From NCBI GenBank assembly GCA_010015675.1, contig ML976989.1, positions 141,054-171,370 on the forward strand: DNA of 30,317 bases, written 5' to 3'. Position numbers and translations under genes: made by a program. This DNA comes from Byssothecium circinans (lineage: Eukaryota; Ascomycota; Dothideomycetes; Pleosporales; Massarinaceae). The notes beneath the pieces were generated by a model. It was not told where the DNA came from. It made no database searches and saw nothing but the letters and a program-made list of their open reading frames with translations. This document shows, in pieces, positions 17,259 through 25,181 of the stretch (positions are counted from its first letter, which is position 1; every line of letters begins with the position of its first letter).

Positions 17259-19283
17259 ATGGCACTCTCCACGCCATGTCTAGCTCGAGCTGCTAGAACA
17301 CCAATTCACCGCACACAATGGCGCCGGTCGCCATCGCTACGCCGTCTCTACTCGGCCGGCGACGGCAGCGGCACGGAATGGTTCCAGACGCTGCGCGATG
17401 AGATGTTGAGCCGGCGACTCCCAGTGATACGCGAAGCAACCAGCAAAGAACCGGAAATCAAACTCGCGCACACGCTTTCGAGTTTTCTCCCGCCCGAATG
17501 GGAAGCTGTCTTCACGACACAGTCAGGCAAAGGAGCGCCCGCAGGCTACACGGGCAACCACCTCATCTACTTCAACCCCGCGTTACCGCCCAAAGAGCTG
17601 CTCCCCGACGGTACAGACCCGCTCCATAGCCCAGGCTACCCCTTTGTGCGCCGCATGTGGGCTGGCGGCTCCGTCCGAATCAACCTAGAGTTATACTTTC
17701 GCGATGATCTCTATAGCTGGGCCATGGGCAAGTCCCTCATCTGCGTTGAGCGCATCAAAGAAGTGCAAATGCGCGGTCAGGGGGAGGGAGCCAAGATCTT
17801 CGTCACTCTTGAGCGTAGAATCGGCTCGATTAAACGCATCCTAGCATCCTGGGCCGCTAGCAACGCAGGCACGAGCAAGGCCCCGGGTCAAGTTTTCGAG
17901 GAGCAAGCAAGGCAAGGAGATCGCTGGGGCGATGCCATGTTGATTGAGGAACGTAACCTTGTATTTATGCGTGAAAAAGAACGGGCGGAGCTGCAGGCAC
18001 TCAAGGCAGGCGAGACGAAGCCTACTAGATATTTAGCAGCGCCCGGACATCCCGATTTCTCACACACGCTGACGCCCACGAGCTCGCTCCTCTTCCGCTT
18101 CTCTGCCCTCACATTTAACGCTCACGCCATCCACCTCGACCGCGAATACTGCCGTACCGTCGAAGGCCACAGGAACCTCCTCGTACACGGTCCCATGACC
18201 TTGATGCTCATGGTGAAGCTGATCGCGTCCCACCTCGCTACAAATCAGTCCGGCTCACCAAAGACCGTACATGCCATCGAATATAGGAACATTGCTCCCC
18301 TATACTGTGACGAGCCGCTGAGACTGTGTGCTCGAGAGAAGAAAGGCCTCGCTACCAATAACGGTAGCGTGTTCGACGTTTGGATTGAAGGGCCAACAGG
18401 CGGCGTGGCGGTCAAGGGAACAGTGACCACCACAATCAGAGATCGACAACTGGAGCCGTTGCCTGCAACCCATGAAAGGACAACCACGATTCGCAAAGTC
18501 CTAGCTGGATCATCAGTGCGAGAAACCCAACACATTCAAGAGCCTGTAAAAGTCCGTATGGTGAATTCTCAGCCAACAGAATCCAACGTCAGGCCCACCG
18601 ACTTTAGGGTTCCAGATCGCATCAAGAAGAAGCGTTCAATTTCTCAAAAAGTTCGTCCTGCAGATGCCTCTCCTCCCGCGCCACCTCTCAAGAACCTTTC
18701 CCCATTCACCCTACCTTCAGCTGAGGATGCCAGGCTTACTCAATTAGTGAACGTTTCTCACACAATCAAGCGGGTATCTGATGCCCCAGGCAAAACATTA
18801 CTTGCACATGATGGCCCGATCCCTACAGCCGGCATCTCAATCCCGCCCCGTTTAATAGCTCAGACATCGGACCCCATTACCCCCATTCCATCTCAAACCC
18901 CTCCATCACAACATCAAAAGACAACCGACGAACAACCAGCGTCCACACTCCGACGTATCCGCCTCCTCCGTGCCACGCCGGGACTAATGCGTCCCACCAT
19001 GTCGCCTAAAAACCGACAACTCCTCAAAGTCCGCACGCGCATGCCGACGTACATATTGTCAGTCAAACCTATCCCCATAATTCGAAAGCATCATGCTGCA
19101 ATACCTGAGGAAAAGCAGCCTGACAGCGTATTTGAGAAGAGGGGGGGGCGGAAGATTCTGGAGAATAGGCTGAGTATTAGGGAGGCGGGGCAAGGGCTCG
19201 ACAGGATGCGGAGGAGGCAGATGGGCGAGGGGCGAATGCGGTGGGTACAGTGGAGTGATGGGACACGGATAAGGAGGTTGTGA
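17259..19283 (+). CDS. HTD2: Htd2-like mitochondrial 3-hydroxyacyl-thioester dehydratase with long C-terminal extension, 674 aa
   Basis: Homologue of yeast Htd2, the dehydratase of mitochondrial type II fatty acid synthesis, which feeds lipoic acid production. The N-terminus (ALSTPCLARAARTPIHRT and following) is a clear mitochondrial presequence. A first hot-dog half lies at about 80-235. The second half (about 275-395) holds the hydratase motif in RFSALTFNAHAIHLDREYC, followed by LLVHGPMTLMLMV. Conserved similarity stops near GTVTTTIRD (about 390). The remaining ~280 residues are basic, Pro/Ser/Thr-rich, apparently disordered, and end in an Arg-rich tail. The extension is in the same uninterrupted frame, so it is either a real lineage-specific tail or an unrecognised missed intron or readthrough. 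The gene symbol is by family resemblance. Intronless. Confidence 0.82.
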   Translation: MALSTPCLARAARTPIHRTQWRRSPSLRRLYSAGDGSGTEWFQTLRDEMLSRRLPVIREATSKEPEIKLAHTLSSFLPPEWEAVFTTQSGKGAPAGYTGNHLIYFNPALPPKELLPDGTDPLHSPGYPFVRRMWAGGSVRINLELYFRDDLYSWAMGKSLICVERIKEVQMRGQGEGAKIFVTLERRIGSIKRILASWAASNAGTSKAPGQVFEEQARQGDRWGDAMLIEERNLVFMREKERAELQALKAGETKPTRYLAAPGHPDFSHTLTPTSSLLFRFSALTFNAHAIHLDREYCRTVEGHRNLLVHGPMTLMLMVKLIASHLATNQSGSPKTVHAIEYRNIAPLYCDEPLRLCAREKKGLATNNGSVFDVWIEGPTGGVAVKGTVTTTIRDRQLEPLPATHERTTTIRKVLAGSSVRETQHIQEPVKVRMVNSQPTESNVRPTDFRVPDRIKKKRSISQKVRPADASPPAPPLKNLSPFTLPSAEDARLTQLVNVSHTIKRVSDAPGKTLLAHDGPIPTAGISIPPRLIAQTSDPITPIPSQTPPSQHQKTTDEQPASTLRRIRLLRATPGLMRPTMSPKNRQLLKVRTRMPTYILSVKPIPIIRKHHAAIPEEKQPDSVFEKRGGRKILENRLSIREAGQGLDRMRRRQMGEGRMRWVQWSDGTRIRRL

Positions 19284-19594
19284 CAGTGCACTGTCTTAGT
19301 TTGGATAGATGGGTGTCATGACTGTAAGCTGTGAATGCAGAGATGTTGTAGCATATGGGTAATCGGCAATATGGCGGGAGCAAGCCACTGTCGCATTACA
19401 AATTCGTCACGCATTTTTGAGATCTTCGGATGGGCGCCATGTTGAAATTGATTCATTCCAGTCACGACGGACTACATGCCCATGAACGCCATGCAATCAT
19501 AACCGCTTTTCCATTCCGAAAGCCGTGGTGTACCCATAATGTGTCTCCTCCATTCATTCCACGCACATGAAAAAAAACCACGCCACTCCACCGC

Positions 19595-20433
19595 TTAAAC
19601 GATCTGGAGCTTGGTAGCGGCGATGTCGAGCGCATCAACATCGGCTGTCAACCGGGCGAAAGCCTTCTTGCTGCCATCGGGCCTGATCAAGGTGTTGATC
19701 TTGACAGTGGACACGTCGTACTGCTTCTTGAGGGCAGCAGCGATCTGACGCTTATTGGCCTTGATGTCGACAATGAAGACGAGAGTGTTGTTCTCCTCAA
19801 TCTTCTTCATGGCGGACTCGGTGTTGAGCGGGTGGATGAGGACCTTTCCGGCGTCGAGGCGGGGCGCAGAGGGGATCGACTTGCGGGGGTACTTGGGCGA
19901 GCGGCTAGCAAATCAATTGTCAGTCTAAACTCCTTTCTCTCTATGCAGATTTTCCTTCCAGGCGGACGACCAACACGTCATCAAAATCGAAAATGAAAAG
20001 ATGTGAGAAAACATACGAGAGCTCCAGCGTCTTGGGACGGTGGAAGCTGGTGCTGTGGCGCACCTTCTTGACCTTATGCGAGTTGACCTTTACTCTCGTT
20101 AATACTGCTGTCCCAGAGCACGAGAAGTAAAAGCCGCCAGAGATGGGGTTCTGGCACGCCTTGTGGTCTAGGGATCGGGACGTCTTACTCCCTTGAGGGC
20201 AGCCTTAGCAGCGGCATGGGCCTGCTTTTGCGGTTTCGTAGCTGTGATTGTCAGCATGTTCTCTCTTAGGGCATCTGGATTTGCGCGATGCACCATGCGA
20301 TCAACCTCGACGGCGGACGAGAAGGGCGGCGCGATGTCGCTGTCGCTGTTGAGGCAGTTCGCGATGATTGCGATCGGGCGGTGGGCGCAGAACTATGCTT
20401 TTTCGTACCTTTCTGGCCGGATTTGGGAGGCAT
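19595..20433 (-). CDS. RPL25: 60S ribosomal protein uL23 (yeast L25 / mammalian L23a), 152 aa
   Basis: Four exons, 20433-20409, 20241-20189, 20087-20017 and 19904-19595, joined by GT-AG introns in phase. The first exon holds only MPPKSGQK plus one base, a typical ribosomal-protein gene layout with introns crowded at the 5' end. The N-terminal extension is Lys/Ala-rich (nuclear import and rRNA binding); then [31 protein letters not shown] and the conserved uL23 core (about 80-152) with [16 protein letters not shown] and the terminal [13 protein letters not shown] follow. uL23 sits at the peptide exit tunnel and is the docking site for SRP and NAC. Length is normal and all conserved segments are intact. 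It is transcribed divergently from the rRNA methyltransferase gene, sharing a promoter of 204 bp. Confidence 0.95.
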
Positions 20434-20637
20434 GGCGACGATTTGCTGTGATTAGTGAGAGAATGGTCGTGCAGAGGTTGAAGTTCTGGAGAAGACTTTC
20501 GTGCGCCAGTTCAAAATTCGCTTCTGGCTCCACGAACGGTTAGCGCCAAACTAGCCTTGAAAAGTCTGGGCATCGTTCGAATCTCCGTAACACCATAGCA
20601 TTGTCGTTGAACACCATGTGATTTCGAAAAGGCAAAG
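20434..20637. promoter_or_regulatory. Shared bidirectional promoter of uL23 and Bmt2 genes
   Basis: Only 204 bp lie between the two divergent start codons, so both promoters must overlap here. No TATA box is evident, as is common for ribosomal protein genes. Co-regulation is an inference. Confidence 0.6.
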
Positions 20638-21507
20638 ATGGCAATCAGGAAGCGCCCGAAGACCCTCTCTCATGGACGACCGTCCGTCAACAGACCAAAG
20701 GAGCGTATGAGCTCCCAGCAGTCGCGGAGCATCATTCGCACCCATCATCGACTAGAGAAGCAACGCGCCGCAGCTATCAAGAAGGGAGATGCTGAGTCAG
20801 CAGAGGCGATTGCGAAAACTATTGAGCGGAATGGCGGATTGAAGCTATATCAGGTGGCTAGCAAGCAGGGGCAGTCGAAGGAGCGAGGTGGTGATTCAAG
20901 CAAGGTGCTCGTGGAGTGGCTAAGAAAGGCGCGCATCATTCAAAATGAAGTTGACCAGTCGAATCAGTCGATGGGCCTTATTCAATGCCTCGAAGTGGGA
21001 GCACTGTCGATGAAGAACGAGATCTCCAAGTTCCCAGACCAGATCAGTATGACGAGGATTGACTTGAATAGCCAAGGAGCTGGCATCACTAAACAAGACT
21101 TCATGGATCGACCACTACCCAAAAATTCGGCCGACACCTTTGACATCATATCTCTCTCGCTCGTTCTCAATTACGTTCCCGATGCAGCTCAGCGCGGCGA
21201 GATGCTAAAGCGGGTCACTCAATTCCTTCACAGAAGAAGCACATTTGTGAGCTCGAACAATTGCACACTACCAGTACTGTTCCTTGTCCTTCCACTTCCT
21301 TGCGTGGAAAACTCGCGATACCTGGATGAGGACTTGCTACTGCGAATTACCACAAATTTGGGCCTCACCCTAGCGAACAAGAAAATGACGCCGAAGCTAT
21401 GCCACTACCTCTTCAGCCTGACGGGGAAAGGCAATGGGGAAAAGACGGGGAAGAGGAAGGTCAGGGATGGGCCCGCGATGAATAATTTTTGTATTGTCAT
21501 CGAGTGA
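20638..21507 (+). CDS. BMT2: 25S rRNA adenine-N1 methyltransferase Bmt2-like, 289 aa
   Basis: Homologue of yeast Bmt2 (YBR141C), the nucleolar SAM-dependent enzyme making m1A2142 in 25S rRNA. The N-terminus is basic (AIRKRPKTLSHGRPS), suiting nucleolar targeting, then a charged helical region (about 30-90). The Rossmann motifs follow: SAM-binding CLEVGALS (about 118-125), acidic RIDLNSQ, the family signature QDFMDRPLP and the catalytic-site-like FDIISLSLVLNYVPDAAQRG, then LVLPLPCVENSRYLD. All family signatures are in one frame, so the gene is complete and intronless. It shares a short divergent promoter with the ribosomal protein uL23 gene, which suits a common ribosome-biogenesis programme. 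Confidence 0.9.
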   Translation: MAIRKRPKTLSHGRPSVNRPKERMSSQQSRSIIRTHHRLEKQRAAAIKKGDAESAEAIAKTIERNGGLKLYQVASKQGQSKERGGDSSKVLVEWLRKARIIQNEVDQSNQSMGLIQCLEVGALSMKNEISKFPDQISMTRIDLNSQGAGITKQDFMDRPLPKNSADTFDIISLSLVLNYVPDAAQRGEMLKRVTQFLHRRSTFVSSNNCTLPVLFLVLPLPCVENSRYLDEDLLLRITTNLGLTLANKKMTPKLCHYLFSLTGKGNGEKTGKRKVRDGPAMNNFCIVIE

Positions 21508-22355
21508 AGTGCGCCATCAATCTAAATATCACAACGCCGAATCCTTCCAGTACGCCTTGTGGAGATGCACACTGTAGGTGCAGGTTTGGCGTAGAGGCGG
21601 ACGTCCACGGGCATATTTGTACAACTGTACATATTCGAAGCCGAATCCATGGCGTGGAAAAGAGAGGAAAATTCCAAGAGAGCAAGCGAACGCAACACCA
21701 AGCAACAAAACAAAACGTGCCTTCCACGCAACATCTGTTGTGGCCCCTTCGCAATCAAACACCGACGCTTGATTTGGGTGCAGTGAGACCTCGCTTATGT
21801 GCCCCCATGGCGTAAGCTCGAATGACCGCAAAACAACCACCCGCAAATTCGAAATCACCTCATCTCGCTCGCGTTTGATTATGAAACTTTGCTCACCATC
21901 CCCGTTGATTCTCTAACGAACTTCACGGGCCGAAGCCGCGGTTGCTGATCCCACTTTCGATCTGGTCTGGAACACTGTGGCGTCGGCAAATGATGTCGCT
22001 TGCACGTTTTGGGTGATGTTTCCTCCGGTTTCATGCAGCGTGGAGTGACGAGTGAGATGAAGGTCCACTTTATGGACCTTTGATCATTTCCACTGCCCGT
22101 GTTGCGTTGGGTAAGGGAGGCGTATATAGCGAAGAGTTGCTGCATTGTTGGAATGGTTGAGCTTTCGGTCTCTTACACGCTCGTTCAATTTGTCCTGCAA
22201 GCCTTGGTGCTGCTTCCTTTCGTTATTTGTATAGTCTGTGCAGTCTGTAGACTCACGTACACTCATTATCCTTTGCTGCCTCATAGAGAAATCACAGTAT
22301 CCTCCATTGCTCGAAGCAACATACAGCAACCCAACCCACCAAAGACTCGATCGGC
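21508..22355. other. Intergenic, no gene seen
   Basis: About 850 bp between two plus-strand genes. Several overlapping frames of 60-110 codons exist on both strands but none resembles a known protein or has convincing coding bias. It should hold the promoter of the expansin-like gene. Confidence 0.6.
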
Positions 22356-23520
22356 ATGATGAAGTCCTTCTCTACCATCCTCCCCTTCCTCGGCCTTGCC
22401 CTTGCGCAGGACCATTGTGGTCCTCGTGAAACAGTTACCGCGAGCATCGTCGAGCGGGTCTATGTAACCGTACCGGCTATCGAGTCAAGCTCTGCTTCCG
22501 CTGTTGCAGATGCGCACACCACTTCTCATGCGGTGCCGCATCGCCCGACTTATCCGTTCGGGAACGGGACATTTTCCAACAGCACCCGCTTCCCCACCTA
22601 TACACCTGCTCGCCCAACTACACTGCAGACTCAGAGCACTGCTCTTGCATCAGTCTCTTTGGTGCCTTCTTCCTCTGCTCTCACCTCGTCTTCTTCCTCC
22701 AAGCCAGTCAAGACCATCATAGTAAGCCCGGTTCCGGTCGCGGACGCCACCCAGAGTGCTTCTGCTGCTCCCACTACCTCCGTAGCTTCTTCTACTTCTT
22801 CAAGTGCCGCTGCTTCGGCCGCGCCATCCACCTCCCCTGTTGAAGAGGGTGTCTCCGCTGCTGCTGTCAAAGGCACCGCCACTTTCTACGGAGGGAACAT
22901 TGGCGGCGGCCACTGTTCTTTCACTGGACTTACTCTGCCGTCTGGAGTGCTTGGGACCGCTTTCGGTGGCAACTGGGATGCCTCAGCCTGCGGCCAATGT
23001 GTTTCCGTAGCCGGTCCAAACGGAAACTCCATCAAGGCTATGGTAAGCTGTGTAACTTCTTTCCTAATCCGAGCAAATCTAACTTTCATATCAACAGGTC
23101 GTTGACCAATGCCCCGAATGCGACGTCACACACCTCGACCTCTTCGAAAATGCATTCACTCAACTCGGTTCAAAATCCACTGGTGTCCTTGACGTTAGCT
23201 ACTCTGTCGTTCCCTGCGGTATCACTTCGCCCATCAAGCTCGTCAACAAGTCCGGAACTAGCGCGTACTTCTTCTCTATGCAAGTTGTCAACAGCAACGT
23301 CGCAGTCTCCAAGCTCGAGTTCTCGACGGACGGTGGGTCGTCGTGGAAGGCGACGACGCGTCAGCCATACAACTTCTTTGAACTTGGTGGATCCGCGGGT
23401 AGTGGGGCATCCGAGGTTGACGTGAGGATTACGAGTGTGGGAGGTAAGACTATTACGGTTAAGGGAGTTAGTACCGCGGATAGTGCGACAAAGACGGCGG
23501 ATGGGAACTTCTCTTCCTAG
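22356..23520 (+). CDS. Secreted expansin-like protein (DPBB domain), 369 aa
   Basis: Two exons, 22356-23042 and 23098-23520, with a 55-bp intron (gtaagc donor, aacag acceptor). The N-terminus is a signal peptide ending near LALAQ. Residues about 20-165 form a Ser/Thr/Ala/Pro-rich, probably O-glycosylated linker. A double-psi beta-barrel follows (about 170-265): GTATFYGGNIGGGHCSF, then NWDASACGQCVSV, VDQCPECD and THLDL, with the paired cysteines and the conserved Asp of the expansin/EglD barrel. The last ~100 residues (about 265-369) match the second, carbohydrate-binding domain of expansins (STDGGSSWKATTRQPYNFFE). Such proteins loosen cellulose or chitin networks without clear hydrolysis. Of the two consecutive ATGs the first is listed. 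Confidence 0.88.
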
Positions 23521-25181
23521 AGCGTGGATGATCGAGAGATGTGGACCCACCTCTAGCTGATGAAACCAGCGAATACTTTCTGATGTTTTATCCTTGACTG
23601 ATTCGATTCATGTATGTATTAGTCGGCCTTATCAGAGCAACGAAGACACTTATCATATGAGCAAGCAAGTACTTAGTTCACCATCCACGATCGTACTTGC
23701 TGATTTCGCACACAAATAATAATGTATGTTTCGTCTGCCACAAGTAGGGCCTGAGCCTTCAACCACTTATGCTTGACATTCCGCGGAATGTATATTATCC
23801 GCTTCTATACCTCTCGTCCCCTGTCACCCCCTCATCGTATCTCCAACACCACCCTCCGCCAGGACAGCTTTCTAACACCCAAATCCGATCTAAGCGAACT
23901 TGCCTCCTTCTCCTCGCCCTCTGGCAAATATCTCCATTTCGCGATCTCGGAATCCGATTGCGTTCCTCCTCTCCGAACCAACGGCGATGTGATATGTACT
24001 GGTTCGGTGTTGGGTCCAGATGTACCGTCGTGGTTTGATCTTTTGAATCGCTTTGTATCATTTCTGTATCTCGTAAAGGGTAGAGTTCTATGCGCCCAGC
24101 ATTTTTTGGTAAAGAACTAAAACTGTTCCAAGAATAATCCCCACTTCTACGGGCATGGCACCACCTTAGGATTCATAACGCAGGAAGTGGCAATATACAC
24201 AGCCTATGAAGTAAATACTGCTCTAGTTAATGTGATATTAGTAGATGTGGTGACGGTGGTAAGTATAATAGTTGAAATTATTTTTCATTCCATGACGACT
24301 GAGAATACACTGGCACAAGTACCCACCACTCACAAATACCATGAAAGCTGGGATCGAACGTGCGGGAAATCAACGAAAATGCATGCGACGGTGCTCCACC
24401 GCCATAACGCCACCCACGCGAGAGTTGGCTCCAAAGCTAACCACAGTTGCCCAATGTCTCTACTTTCTCTATTCCCTCACCTCAAAAGGTAGACTTTCGC
24501 AACCCTATGTCCGGAGCGGGTCGGCCGCCCTCCCTGCTAGCGTCACCAAGATGTTCGTCTGCCTCTGGCGAGGCTCAAGTAACGAATCTTCAACACGTAG
24601 TTCTGTAGGTAGCCATCTTGCCACTTGATGTAGCGGTTGCTTGAAGCTTCTGTGACAAATCAGTAAGATATATTCATGTTGAGCCCCGGCCCTCTCTATA
24701 TAGAGATAAAATACAAAATAGTAAGTTATGCAAAAACGCGCCGAGGCGGACGATGCATCAAGCTGAACTTGTGTATTAACCTTCAGAAAGACAACCTTTT
24801 CAAGCCCATTTATCTTCCTTCAATATTAGAAAAGGTTCGAGACCGGGCATATCCCAGCAAAAGCCATAAATCCCAACATAACGTCGAAGAAGACGATTAG
24901 CCACCAGTGCTTCGGCAACGCAATAGGCAAGAGTAGCAATCACTATGACCAGGAGTCCCTCGGGCACCGGCAGGAGAAAATGTAGTTCTTCGATTGGGGG
25001 TTAGTCATCCGCCTTAGTGGCATGTTGTAGGGGCTAGTGACTCGGGATGGACTATAATGTTGTACGAGGAAATCAGGCACGGCAGACGGCGGTGCGAACG
25101 AGACATTGTGAATAATTCCACTCTTTGGCGGTGTTCCGTCCGACGTACCGGGGCGGAACGAGGCAGTAGCAGATTCTTCGA
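23521..25181. other. Long stretch without a convincing gene
   Basis: About 1.66 kb between convergent genes. The longest frame with some coding look (about 23788-24120, plus, containing SDLSELASFSSPSGKYLHFA) has no family resemblance and could be chance. The middle (24180-24300) is AT-rich. A short tRNA B-box-like string near 24350 does not fold as a tRNA. Frames at 24676-24900 look random. Possibly decayed sequence. Confidence 0.5.

Noticed and set aside
21529..21858. 109-codon minus-strand frame between Bmt2 and the expansin-like gene
   Set aside because: Competes with several other frames in the same stretch and shows no recognisable domain.
23769..24120. Overlapping plus-strand frames of 89 and 115 codons after the expansin-like gene
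   Set aside because: No family resemblance, competing frames in the same place, and the longer one opens with a non-ATG codon; not enough to call a gene.
24340..24430. tRNA-like sequence on the minus strand with a perfect B-box string (GTTCGATCC)
   Set aside because: The T-stem does not pair (two mismatches in five), no acceptor stem or anticodon arm can be drawn, and the A-box is poor. At most a very old tRNA-derived relic.
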